A DNA stretch of 64,000 nt from Novosphingobium barchaimii LL02 (lineage in GTDB: Bacteria; Pseudomonadota; Alphaproteobacteria; Sphingomonadales; Sphingomonadaceae): NCBI RefSeq assembly GCF_001046635.1, contig NZ_KQ130452.1:422668-486667 (forward strand), given 5' to 3'. Positions within the stretch are counted from its first letter, which is position 1. Each line of letters starts with the position of its first letter. The notes below the pieces were generated by a model. The model worked only from the letters and a program-made list of their open reading frames with translations. It was not told the DNA's origin and did no database searches. Shown here in pieces: positions 24,704 through 32,846 of this stretch. The translations under genes and the position numbers were made by a program.

Positions 24704-25840
24704 TTAGGCTCCCTTCTTCACGGCCACGCCGGCCGACTGGAATACGTTGTCGTTCCACGCGGATGCGCCGTCCGAGACGTTGATAGGCGAACCGATCGGC
24801 TGCACCGCCTGGTCGTCGACCTTCATGTCCCGGGTCAGCGAGTCGAACGCGATCTGGACGTGATCACCGGCGTAAGTGTTGCCCGGCATCATCTTGTCTA
24901 CGACCGCCTTGATGATGGTGGCCTCGTCCATGGCGTCGGTGACGGGGATGCCGGCCGACTTGCCCTTGGCGACGACGACCGCGAACTGGCGGGCAGCATC
25001 GCGCAGCTGGGCCGGGGTCGGCTTGGCCGCTTCCAGCGCCTGCTTGTCGGCGGTCAGCTTGGCGATCTCCGCATCCTTCGCGACGATGGTCGCGGCGTCG
25101 GTGACGGACTGCGCCTGTGCGGTGGTGAGGCTCGCGGTGGCAGTGTCGCGGGCGGCGATAAGGGTGGCGATCGTCCGTTCGGCGATCTCTGGGTTGGCGA
25201 TATCGACGGAATACCCGTCAACCGTCAGCAGCTTAGGCACGGGCATCTCCTGAGTAAGGGAATCGAGGATGTTGGAGGGGAGGGCGTCACAGACGGCGAA
25301 ACCGTCCTTGATGGCGCATTCGGAACCAGCGCGGCCGCGATCGACCAGCGCAACATGGTTTCCGGCGATGGAAGTCTGGCGCGCCTGGCACTTGGTGCCG
25401 TCCGCTGCGGTGAAATCGCCGAACTCAAGGTCAGCGCTGTAGCCGTTGCTTAGTTCGCGCTTGCCTGCGTCCACTTTGGCGATGGCGCTGGCGTCGGTCA
25501 GGAGGAGGTCGAAGGCGAGATAATCACCGTCGCGCATCGCGCCCATGACGGTCCCGCGCGCGTGATCGCGCCAGTTGGCGGTGGTGACCGGGGCGGCAGG
25601 GTGGTCGTCGGTGACCGGCTTACCGATGAAGGAGCGGACTGCCTTTTCGTCGAAGACGGTGCGGTCGTCGCGGAGCACGTTGACCAGCGCAGTGTCGCGC
25701 AGCCCGTGCTTGTTGTCGGGGTCTACCTCGGAGCCGCCGTACTGGTAGACGCCGATGCGCGCCGCCCGTGCGCGGACAGCCATCGCGCCGCCCTCAATGC
25801 GGCGGGGTGCGTCTAGCGTGAGGCTGTCCCGAAATTGCAT
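24704..25840 (-). CDS. DUF2213 capsid maturation protease/scaffold
   Basis: This 378-aa protein has an N-terminal DUF2213 domain (about 1-190: YQYGGSEVDPDNKHGLRDTA, FIGKPVTDDHP, ELSNGYSADLEF, NHVALVDRGRAG), where the His and Ser residues suit a prohead-protease fold. A coiled-coil scaffold-like region rich in Ala and Thr (about 215-285) follows, and a C-terminal tail. A protease fused to its scaffold is common in phage heads. The start lies 34 nt from the recurrent GACGGCGGTAA element and has AAGG as ribosome-binding site. Confidence 0.85.
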   Translation of the reverse strand: MQFRDSLTLDAPRRIEGGAMAVRARAARIGVYQYGGSEVDPDNKHGLRDTALVNVLRDDRTVFDEKAVRSFIGKPVTDDHPAAPVTTANWRDHARGTVMGAMRDGDYLAFDLLLTDASAIAKVDAGKRELSNGYSADLEFGDFTAADGTKCQARQTSIAGNHVALVDRGRAGSECAIKDGFAVCDALPSNILDSLTQEMPVPKLLTVDGYSVDIANPEIAERTIATLIAARDTATASLTTAQAQSVTDAATIVAKDAEIAKLTADKQALEAAKPTPAQLRDAARQFAVVVAKGKSAGIPVTDAMDEATIIKAVVDKMMPGNTYAGDHVQIAFDSLTRDMKVDDQAVQPIGSPINVSDGASAWNDNVFQSAGVAVKKGA

Positions 25841-25909
25841 GACACCTTGAATAAGGCAGCGAATTATTTGAGTTTACCGCCGTCACACGAAAACGATTCG
25901 GGGGTAAAA

Positions 25910-26188
25910 ATGGCAAATAATCTGCACGTGTCGTACGACCTCAACTCGCCGGGCCAAAACTACGAAAAGGTCATTGGTGCGATCAAGACTTTAGGCGATT
26001 GGGGGAAAATTCATAAATCTTACTTCTATGTAACATCCAACTATACGTCGTCTCAGGCTGCGGACATTGTTTGGGCCGCAATGGATTCCAGTGACACGGT
26101 TTATGTCGTAGATGCGACTAACAACACGGCCCACTGGTACAACGTAGATACTGAGGTGACCTCGTTCATCAAGGAACGGTGGGCCTAA
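25910..26188 (+). CDS. Moron: Cas2/VapD-like small protein
   Basis: A 92-aa protein facing against the head operon, started at ATG 25910 after GGGGG; the frame is open upstream but without a better start. The pattern is beta-alpha-beta: HVSYDLNSPGQNYEKVIGAI, then KSYFYVTSNYTSSQAADIVW, then TVYVVDATNNTAHWYN. The YDL-PG-NYEKV start and ferredoxin-like order recall the Cas2/VapD group and so-called SinR-like small proteins. A nuclease or toxin-like role is possible but not shown; no clear catalytic residue besides the Asp after strand 1 (D9). Confidence 0.72.
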   Translation: MANNLHVSYDLNSPGQNYEKVIGAIKTLGDWGKIHKSYFYVTSNYTSSQAADIVWAAMDSSDTVYVVDATNNTAHWYNVDTEVTSFIKERWA

Positions 26189-26988
26189 TCGAACGCAACC
26201 ACCGCCTGCGATCGACACCCGCAGTAGGGCAACCGCCCAGGTAGATCCTGCGGCGCCGTTGCGTCGGTGTAATCCTTGCCGTCCCGCGCCGCGTGCTCGG
26301 GGCGGTAGTGGAGTTTATGACTCGATCGCCACTTCCACGTATCGATGCCCGCCTCGCGCCGACGCTCATCCGCGAGCGCGCTGGTCAGCTTGGTGAGCTG
26401 GTCCGAGGCGATCCGAACCGATCGGTCGCGACCCATCCCCGTCTTCTCGCGGATCGTCTTCGCCACCTCGCGCGCCGGGGTACGGTTGGTCAAGCCGTCG
26501 AATACCGCGGCGCTGATGCGCTGGCGCACCTGATCGGACACGTCTGCCACGAGAGCAGCATTCCACTGGATCGTCGTCTCCAGGCTGGCGCGCACGTCCT
26601 CGGGTCCAAGCATGGTCTGCAAGTCAACGCCGGTGGCCGACAGCACAGCGCCGCGCCACTTGCCGCGCTGCCACTGCTCGACGCGCAACGCCCACTCCCG
26701 CAGCGCCGGGGTCAGCATCAGCACAAGGCGGTTCACCTCGCCGGCGGCCGTGTCGATCTCGGCCTTCACGTCGGCCGCGCTGTCGGTGGTCATCTCGCCG
26801 ATGGTGCGGGCGTATTCGGCCTCGATGCGGGGAAGGGCGCTTATCCACGCTTCGACCACAGGCTTATACACAGCCCGATAGAGGTCGGTCGCCAGCACAG
26901 CCGGGGGCACAATATCGCGCAGGACTATGCTCGACCGGCGGACATTGCGCTGCCGGCGGGCGAGGATGGCTAGGTCGAAGCGGGGCAC
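26185..26988 (-). CDS. Head morphogenesis protein (MuF/SPP1 gp7-like)
   Basis: Start chosen at GTG 26988 (VPRFDLAILARRQ), just after the stop of the small upstream gene; the longer frame is a shadow. The 267-aa product has the MuF C-terminal block: REVAKTIREKTGMGRDRSVR, IASDQLTKLTSALADERR, then TWKWRSSHKLHYRPEHAARDG and LPYCGCRSQA. The minor head protein enters the capsid with the portal in related phages. Confidence 0.88.
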   Translation of the reverse strand: MPRFDLAILARRQRNVRRSSIVLRDIVPPAVLATDLYRAVYKPVVEAWISALPRIEAEYARTIGEMTTDSAADVKAEIDTAAGEVNRLVLMLTPALREWALRVEQWQRGKWRGAVLSATGVDLQTMLGPEDVRASLETTIQWNAALVADVSDQVRQRISAAVFDGLTNRTPAREVAKTIREKTGMGRDRSVRIASDQLTKLTSALADERRREAGIDTWKWRSSHKLHYRPEHAARDGKDYTDATAPQDLPGRLPYCGCRSQAVVAFD

Positions 26989-26989
26989 G

Positions 26990-27169
26990 TCATCCCTCAA
27001 TCGGCGGCAGCGGCTTAATCGTAACCACCACCTCGAAATCTTTCCCGCCGGGCTTACCGACCCATCCCGTCGACCTCGATCCTTCGAGACGCACATCGTA
27101 TGAGCCGTTGATACCCATGGCCTTCATGGCGGCCTGGATGGCATCGGATGCGTCGAGGACGGATTTCAT
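26990..27169 (-). CDS. Small phage protein between portal and MuF (59 aa)
   Basis: MKSVLDASDAIQAAMKAMG, then a short beta-rich part ending KPLPPIEG. Its ATG overlaps the portal stop (ATGA) and its stop lies next to the MuF GTG start, so it is coupled on both sides. Not recognised. Confidence 0.6.
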   Translation of the reverse strand: MKSVLDASDAIQAAMKAMGINGSYDVRLEGSRSTGWVGKPGGKDFEVVVTIKPLPPIEG

Positions 27170-29073
27170 GCCTCAACCACCTTGGATTTCCAGTCGAGGT
27201 CCAGCGGCTCGAACAGCTCAGGCCCGAACTCCAGCGCACCGGTGAACGGCTTGAGCGCATCGAGGTCGAAGTCGGCCGGCACGTCGTACGAGATGGTGAC
27301 GTGCGGCTGATAATCGGGGAAGTCGTGGGACCCGCCAGCCTCAACCATGGAGCGGTGCCGGCCCTCAATGTCGTAGGACGCGAACAGCAGCACGACGGCG
27401 CTCTCGCCCAGGCGCTCGATCGCGCGCGGGCCACCGGGCTTCACGCGCACATTTCCCTTGTCGTCACCGCTCCAGCCTTCGCCCATCTTCATCGGGTCCA
27501 CGGCGGTGCGCGAATAGAGCACGGTGACGTGCATGTCGTCGGCGGGCAGGGTGCTGGTGAAGCCATTGGCCTTCGCCCAAGCGATCAGGTCCGCGCCGTT
27601 CAGCAGCTTGCGCTGGACGTAGAGCGGGCGCGGCGTGGCATCGACGAAGAACGCGGCAGCATCGTTGGCGGCACGGCGGGCGGGGACGCTGCCCCCGCCA
27701 CCGGCAGATGGTACGATCACCTCCTTTCCAGATTGGAGCGCATTGGGATCGTCGTCGTTATCGGCCGGCGGCTTGGGGTTGAGGCCGAAGCGCTCATCCT
27801 CAGGGATCTCGGAAAGCGCCTGGTCGAGACCGGGAATGTACTCCCGCTCCGACATGAGGTTCTGCACGCCCTTGGCGAACGCCTCGTCAGGTATAGTGCC
27901 CGTGGCCTGCACAAGGGTGACCGCCTCCATGGTGGTCTTGAAGGTCGTTGCTTCCTCTGCCTCGCTGGGTACGGACAAGGGCGCGAACTTCCACGTCACC
28001 TTCGCTGGATCGACGCCTGCCGAGCGCAACAGGAACGGGTCCAACTTCTCCAGGCAGGGGCGGGTTTCCAGCTTCTGGCCGGAGACGACCATCTTGTTCC
28101 AGTTGTCATCGTCAGACTTGCCCGTGGCGTTCATGCCAGCGGGCGAGCGGCCCATCAGACGGGTGAACGGGATATCCGACACGGCGGCAACGCGCTGGTC
28201 GAACGCGTCCATCATCGCGGGTATGCCGTTCCAGGTGACCTGATAGTCGGTGATCGTCTCGCCTGCGTCGTCGGCGCCACCGGATGAGCGGTAGACCGTT
28301 GCGTTCAGGCTGCTCTCGCCCAGGCCGATGACCTCGATGCGCTTGTTCAGTTCCTCGACGTCGCGGCTATCAAGATCGGGGATGCCGATGCGCAGGAGCT
28401 TGGCCTTGCGAACCAGCGCCGCGAACCATGCCTGCGTCTCGTCGGATCGCGAGACCTCGGTGTAGACGCGCAGCAGCCGGGAATCGCCCCAGAATGCTTC
28501 TTCGTCGCCAACGGCGGAACCGGCGGGGATGCGCGCGCCCCGGAAGCAGATGACGCGGCTCGGGTGGATATTAACCGCGGCGCCCGTCTCGCCCTTCATC
28601 TCCCACATCGTCGGCTCACCATACTGCGGCGAAGTGAGTTCCTTGATCCATTCCTTGCCGGTGATCTGCCAGCGCGAGACGACGTTGATGGCGACGATGC
28701 CGCCCTTGGTGATCTGTTCGGGCTTGAGTTCTTGGCTGTGATCGCCGGCAGTGATGATGAGCAGCGCGCCGCCGCCGATCCCGCGAAGGTTCTCGGCTTC
28801 CTGCACCTTGGCGGTCAGGGCAAGCCGGGCCTCTTCCTTCTCGATTGCCTCAATGGCCTTGGCATCAGCCTGCCAGTCACGCCACTCGCGCACACGATCC
28901 TCGGCGGGGATCGAAATCACCTTCTTCATCATGCCCGACGCCATGTAGGCGGCAGTGGCCAGTTCGTGGGAGAAAATGCCGGAGAGGGCGGTAGATGTCG
29001 CGCCACGTCCGAATGGGTTCAGGCGACCGGCCGCCTCGATAGCGCCGCGCAGACTGTCGGTGATCCAGGCCAT
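27166..29073 (-). CDS. Phage portal protein fused to a C-terminal 2H-phosphoesterase (Acb1-like) domain
   Basis: The 635-aa protein is a portal of the DUF1073 type over about residues 1-450 (SVVGDEEAFWGDS-like crown/clip region, SDIPFTRLMGRSPAGMNATG). After an Asp/Pro-rich linker (about 430-470) comes a separate domain (about 480-635) with two HxT motifs, H515-V-T517 in DDMHVTVLYS and H591-V-T593 in YQPHVTISYD, 76 residues apart. Two HxT motifs define 2H phosphoesterases; Acb1 of T4, which destroys CBASS cyclic nucleotides, is of this class. The portal sits at one head vertex. The fused domain could act during infection against CBASS signals; that is inferred. Confidence 0.88.
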   Translation of the reverse strand: MAWITDSLRGAIEAAGRLNPFGRGATSTALSGIFSHELATAAYMASGMMKKVISIPAEDRVREWRDWQADAKAIEAIEKEEARLALTAKVQEAENLRGIGGGALLIITAGDHSQELKPEQITKGGIVAINVVSRWQITGKEWIKELTSPQYGEPTMWEMKGETGAAVNIHPSRVICFRGARIPAGSAVGDEEAFWGDSRLLRVYTEVSRSDETQAWFAALVRKAKLLRIGIPDLDSRDVEELNKRIEVIGLGESSLNATVYRSSGGADDAGETITDYQVTWNGIPAMMDAFDQRVAAVSDIPFTRLMGRSPAGMNATGKSDDDNWNKMVVSGQKLETRPCLEKLDPFLLRSAGVDPAKVTWKFAPLSVPSEAEEATTFKTTMEAVTLVQATGTIPDEAFAKGVQNLMSEREYIPGLDQALSEIPEDERFGLNPKPPADNDDDPNALQSGKEVIVPSAGGGGSVPARRAANDAAAFFVDATPRPLYVQRKLLNGADLIAWAKANGFTSTLPADDMHVTVLYSRTAVDPMKMGEGWSGDDKGNVRVKPGGPRAIERLGESAVVLLFASYDIEGRHRSMVEAGGSHDFPDYQPHVTISYDVPADFDLDALKPFTGALEFGPELFEPLDLDWKSKVVEA

Positions 29074-29130
29074 GCGGGGAGGGTATGCGGCGGATCGGCT
29101 TTAGATTACCGCTGTCGGAGGAGGTATTGC

Positions 29131-29649
29131 ATGACCGAAGAACAACTCAAAGAGTTCGCAGAGCAGGGTATGAGTGAGCGCGGTTGGATAGCTAATTCCT
29201 ATGCTCAAATTGAATACCTGCTCGGAGATCTCATTGTGCATTGCCGGGAATTCCCGCTCTACATTACTCAGACGGGCACGGTCAGCCACAGTGCTGCAAA
29301 GCGGGTGAAGAAGGTTCGTGACATGCTGGCCCTAGATGGCCCGTTATCTCCGTACTCCGAAATCCTCACAAGTGTTCTCGACGCTTTCGAGGGCAATCAC
29401 GAAGTGCGAAATCTCTTGGCCCATGGGTTTTGCGTGATCCACCACACACCTACAGGTGATGCCGGTTTTGTATTTCGGAAGTTCGACCGCGATGCAGCCA
29501 CCGAACTTGGCGACGACGCGGCTGCCGTCATCAGGACCTTTCGATTAGTGGATCTCCAATACCACCGCGCCCAAATGGTCGATCAAGCGCAACAGGCACT
29601 CGCCGCCTTCGTCGGCATGTACAACGCTCTGGGCTGGGCTGGCCCTTAA
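29131..29649 (+). CDS. Moron: HEPN-like protein (candidate abortive-infection RNase)
   Basis: A 172-aa helical protein in the opposite strand between the terminase and portal genes, started at ATG 29131 after GGAGGAGG. It contains R93-N-L-L-A-H98 (RNLLAHGF), an Rx4H motif with polar residue after the Arg, the signature of HEPN ribonucleases and of many anti-phage systems. Helix 1 (ANSYAQIEYLLGDLIVHC) fits the HEPN first helix. Ends overlapping the terminase gene tail to tail by 4 nt. No partner nucleotidyltransferase is seen beside it. An abortive-infection function is inferred. Confidence 0.75.
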   Translation: MTEEQLKEFAEQGMSERGWIANSYAQIEYLLGDLIVHCREFPLYITQTGTVSHSAAKRVKKVRDMLALDGPLSPYSEILTSVLDAFEGNHEVRNLLAHGFCVIHHTPTGDAGFVFRKFDRDAATELGDDAAAVIRTFRLVDLQYHRAQMVDQAQQALAAFVGMYNALGWAGP

Positions 29650-31052
29650 AGCAGGTTATCCATCGAATACCCTGCCTTGCCCATCATCAGCTCAGTCATC
29701 GCCCAAACCAGCGCATCAGCCCTGTCCGGCGATCCCTCACCGACGTAGCCCGATGCGGTGAAGTTGCACATCTGATCCTCCAGGTCGGGCAGGTTGCCGA
29801 CGTGACTGACCTTACCCTGCTCGTACAGCGCGGCGATTGGTTCGGCGCGGATCACCTTGCCGCGCGTGGCGGTGACCTCCTTGAACCGGGCCTTGATCCC
29901 CGCTGCTCGCAGCACGGCGCCGACCATCGCGCCGCCGAAGTTGCGTTCGGCCACGATGCAGTCGGCGTTCCAGTGAGCCGCGCGGTCATTGACGCGCCGG
30001 CCCCAGCCCTCCGGCGATAGCTGGCAGGTCGCATCCTCCAGCACATAGGCCCGGCCATCCACGCCCTTGCCAGCGACCACGATGCCGATGTCATCCCCGC
30101 CGCCGTCGCCCTTGGTGCCTGATGGATCGACCGCGACGACGATGCGCTGCATGTCCGGCAGGCCGTTCTTCGCCACTCGGAAGCGATCGATGCCCGGTAT
30201 CTCGCCGCCTTCGGTAACGCGATCCTCGATCGTCCACAGCGCGCCGTTGACGTCGCTCGCCCATTCGCCCTTCTCGAAGCGCAGGCGCTGCGCCGCGCTC
30301 ATGTTGGCGAGGATCTCGAAATACTTGGGCGGCAGGTTGGCGGCGTTGTCCGAGGGGTTCACCAGCATCTCGGCGTAATCGTCGGGATCGGCCAGCTTCT
30401 CCTTGGTGCCCGGCTTCATCTTCGCGCGGAACAGCACATAGGACCAGTGCAGCTTGGAAGGCGGGTTGCAATCGAAGTAGGCTTTGAGCGACAGGTGCGT
30501 GCGGCCGGTTGCCGCGGCAATCGCGGGATCAAGCGGCACGTTCTGCGCCAGGCGAGACATCGCCATTTCGACTGACGACCACGCGATCTGCGAGGACTCG
30601 TTGAAGTAGAGCGTCACATACTCGGCGCCGAGGATCTTCTCGACGCGCTCCTTGTCGTCGAGGCCCCCGATCCAGATTTGCGATCCGTTCGGAAACTCGA
30701 TGTAGAAGTCGGTCTTGTTCCAGGTCACCGCCAGGCCCGGGAAGCATAGCTTGAGAACCTTGGGCAGCGTGTCGGACCAGATCGAGGTCTTCGCGTGGTT
30801 GAACCGGAAACGGAAGATTGCATGCCGCCCGCCGGGCGCGTTGATGGCGCGTTGACAGATGGCGCGGATGAGCAGGAACGTCTTGCCCGAGCGCGAGCCG
30901 CCCCGGAGCATGATGTTCGTGGCAGCACTGGCGAGGAGGTCGCGCGCCTCTTCCTGCTTCGGGGTCAGCTTGGCGATCGACGGGCCGCCGTTGTGGCCTA
31001 TGCCGGGTCGTTCAGCAGTAATCTCGGAGGTGAAGCCGGTGGCTGGGCTCAT
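29646..31052 (-). CDS. Terminase large subunit
   Basis: Start at ATG 31052 overlapping the DUF4031 stop. The 468-aa protein has the ATPase Walker A GGSRSGKT (51-58), a Walker B-like VTLYFNESS, and the nuclease part with VAVDPSGTKGDGGGDD and the final SPDRADALVWAMTEL. An N-terminal IGHNGGPS (18-25) matches a short motif also found in another gene of this phage. It packages DNA into the head through the portal. Confidence 0.95.
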   Translation of the reverse strand: MSPATGFTSEITAERPGIGHNGGPSIAKLTPKQEEARDLLASAATNIMLRGGSRSGKTFLLIRAICQRAINAPGGRHAIFRFRFNHAKTSIWSDTLPKVLKLCFPGLAVTWNKTDFYIEFPNGSQIWIGGLDDKERVEKILGAEYVTLYFNESSQIAWSSVEMAMSRLAQNVPLDPAIAAATGRTHLSLKAYFDCNPPSKLHWSYVLFRAKMKPGTKEKLADPDDYAEMLVNPSDNAANLPPKYFEILANMSAAQRLRFEKGEWASDVNGALWTIEDRVTEGGEIPGIDRFRVAKNGLPDMQRIVVAVDPSGTKGDGGGDDIGIVVAGKGVDGRAYVLEDATCQLSPEGWGRRVNDRAAHWNADCIVAERNFGGAMVGAVLRAAGIKARFKEVTATRGKVIRAEPIAALYEQGKVSHVGNLPDLEDQMCNFTASGYVGEGSPDRADALVWAMTELMMGKAGYSMDNLL

Positions 31053-31420
31053 GCGCTCACGACATTCCGCATGCCGCGGCAATTTGCCACCATCTCCATC
31101 ATCTTCCGGCCGCGCGTTTCACGTGCCGGGTCGCCGGAAGCAATGTCGAGGCGAGAGGTATGCTCTACCGGACCGTATCGATCGGTCAGGATCGCGCCAT
31201 AGCGCTGAGCTTCGGCCTTCTTGCTCAGGCTGATGTCGAAGTGGACCCACGACGCGTTGCGGTGCTTGCCAAATGACAGCGTGGGGTGGCCTTGTATCCA
31301 CTTCCGCTGCACGCCGATCGTGTCGACCATGGACAGCAACTCTTCCAAGGTGTCGGCCCACAGGTGGCACATGACCATGTTGCCGAAGCGGTGGCGCACA
31401 TCGTCGACGTAGACGGTCAT
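31049..31420 (-). CDS. DUF4031 protein
   Basis: A 123-aa protein with the DUF4031 pattern: MTVYVDDVRHRFGNMVMCHL, WADTLEELLSMVDTIGV, WVHFDISLSKKAEAQRYGA. The family is common in phages and actinobacteria; function is not known. It lies between the two terminase genes with 4-nt overlaps on both sides. Confidence 0.88.
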   Translation of the reverse strand: MTVYVDDVRHRFGNMVMCHLWADTLEELLSMVDTIGVQRKWIQGHPTLSFGKHRNASWVHFDISLSKKAEAQRYGAILTDRYGPVEHTSRLDIASGDPARETRGRKMMEMVANCRGMRNVVSA

Positions 31421-31920
31421 AGCGCAGCGTCCTTCGCATCCACCACGACGGTAAGCCCGCCGGTGTGCTCGATCTTTTCCTTGAAGGCCTGCACGTCGAT
31501 GTGCTTGCCGATCAGCTCAACGCGCTTAATGCGGTCGGACAGTTTGACCTTGCGGACGCTGCCGATGACCACGCCCTCGACGCGCAGTTCCTCGACGTCG
31601 ACGCCAGCGACAAGGCCCTGCCTCCAGATGAGCGGCCAGTCATGGACCTTCTTCAGGGTGCCCTCAGCGTCGTACAGGTCGGCAAGGTCAGCATCGGCTT
31701 CCAGGGCAAGGCGTTGCAGCACCCAATCGGAGTTGACCTGCGTTCGCTCCGATCGCGCCGACTGACCCGCCGTTACCGCTCTCTGCACGTCAACATTCGT
31801 CAACAGGCGTTGGCCCTGCTGTTTCGCTGTCTTCGCGCTGTAGCCTGCCCGAATGGCTGCCTGAGTGGCATTAAGGTCGACAAGGTACTCGGCGGCGAAA
31901 CGGCGCTGCTTGTCGTTCAC
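31417..31920 (-). CDS. Terminase small subunit
   Basis: The 167-aa product opens MNDKQRRFAAEYLVDLNATQ then AAIRAGYSAKTAKQQGQRLL, the exact N-terminal DNA-binding helix pattern of the Terminase_2 family, and later DRIKRVELIGKHIDVQAF. It recognises the pac/cos site and loads the large subunit. Confidence 0.94.
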   Translation of the reverse strand: MNDKQRRFAAEYLVDLNATQAAIRAGYSAKTAKQQGQRLLTNVDVQRAVTAGQSARSERTQVNSDWVLQRLALEADADLADLYDAEGTLKKVHDWPLIWRQGLVAGVDVEELRVEGVVIGSVRKVKLSDRIKRVELIGKHIDVQAFKEKIEHTGGLTVVVDAKDAAL

Positions 31921-32117
31921 TTCGCATGCTCCCGCAAATACCGCTTCCGCGCCTCGGCCATCCGCTTAGCCCCCAGCGCCTTGCGCCAGGCCATGACAGT
32001 GGACCGCCCCCAGATGTTCTCTACCCGGCGCCAGCCATGTGCAGCGAACTTCTCAAGGAACTCCGGGGGGATCGGCTTGGGCGCGGAGGTGGGCAGCAGC
32101 TTACGCGTCATGTTCAC
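31917..32117 (-). CDS. Small phage protein upstream of terS (66 aa)
   Basis: A basic 66-aa protein (LEKFAAHGWRRVENIWGRST, KALGAKRMAEARKRYLREHAK) that looks DNA-binding by charge and helix content. It overlaps terS by 4 nt. Family unrecognised; possibly a terminase accessory or regulator. Confidence 0.6.
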   Translation of the reverse strand: MNMTRKLLPTSAPKPIPPEFLEKFAAHGWRRVENIWGRSTVMAWRKALGAKRMAEARKRYLREHAK

Positions 32118-32289
32118 ATACCTCTGCGCTAGGCAGTATTGCGATCGAAAGGCTATCGATCGCGTGCGGGTATTTGTGCTGGAACGCCTTGCCGCAGGGC
32201 AGGCACGTCACTGCGTCGATGGACCGAGTGCGCAGGCGAATTTCCGCGTCTTGCTCGCACTCTGTCGAAATATTGAGTTGGCACCTCAT
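32101..32289 (-). CDS. Small phage protein with Cys motif (62 aa)
   Basis: MRCQLNISTECEQDAEIRLR, then TCLPCGKAF. The CxxC pair and early Cys residues suggest a zinc-binding treble-clef-like peptide. Overlaps neighbours on both sides (17 nt and 4 nt). Function unknown. Confidence 0.55.
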   Translation of the reverse strand: MRCQLNISTECEQDAEIRLRTRSIDAVTCLPCGKAFQHKYPHAIDSLSIAILPSAEVCEHDA

Positions 32290-32846
32290 GCTCTCGTCTC
32301 GTCCTCGTCGATGATGCTAAACCCTTTGCCGGCCGCGATCTTGAAATCCTCGTAGGCTTCACGGCGGGCCTGCTCGGTTGCACGGTTCCATGCCCGGCGG
32401 ATCAGGGTCGCCAGCGTCGTGTCGGTGTCCTCGTCATCGAAACGCTGGCCCGTCTCGTACCGGCGCTGGGTCACCACCTCCCGGCAGTCGTTCACGCTCA
32501 GGTGTTCGCGGGCTGCGCGCTTGAGCAGCGGCAGGGCCTCGTCCTTGGGCAGGCTGGCGACAGCGGCGTGGTGCTCTACCGACAGGGTGCTGTCGCGCAG
32601 GGCGGGCGGGAACGTCGTCGCTGCCTTCAAGGCATCCTTCAAGCGCTTCGGGGCCAGCCCGAGGTTGTCCTGCAGGAAGTCGAACTTCGCCTGCGTCAGG
32701 TGGCCGGCGGTCTTGCCCTCTGCCATCCAGTCGGCAATCCGCCAGTCATTGTCGAGGCGTTGGGCGACGAGGGCGCGGCCTTGGGCGATCCAATCTTCTA
32801 GGGTGGCAGGGGTAGGCGCCGCCTCGATGATGGTGATGGCGTTCAT
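32286..32846 (-). CDS. Phage protein, possibly ParB-like DNA-binding
   Basis: Start at ATG 32846. This 186-aa helical, charged protein contains LSVEHHAAVASLPKDEALPL and REHLSVNDCREVVTQRRYE, reminiscent of the helix-turn-helix part of ParB-like proteins ('s.ghh.alaklpd'). Preceded by the N-terminal DWIAQGRALVAQRLDNDWRI segment. DNA binding is inferred, not shown. Confidence 0.6.
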   Translation of the reverse strand: MNAITIIEAAPTPATLEDWIAQGRALVAQRLDNDWRIADWMAEGKTAGHLTQAKFDFLQDNLGLAPKRLKDALKAATTFPPALRDSTLSVEHHAAVASLPKDEALPLLKRAAREHLSVNDCREVVTQRRYETGQRFDDEDTDTTLATLIRRAWNRATEQARREAYEDFKIAAGKGFSIIDEDETRA

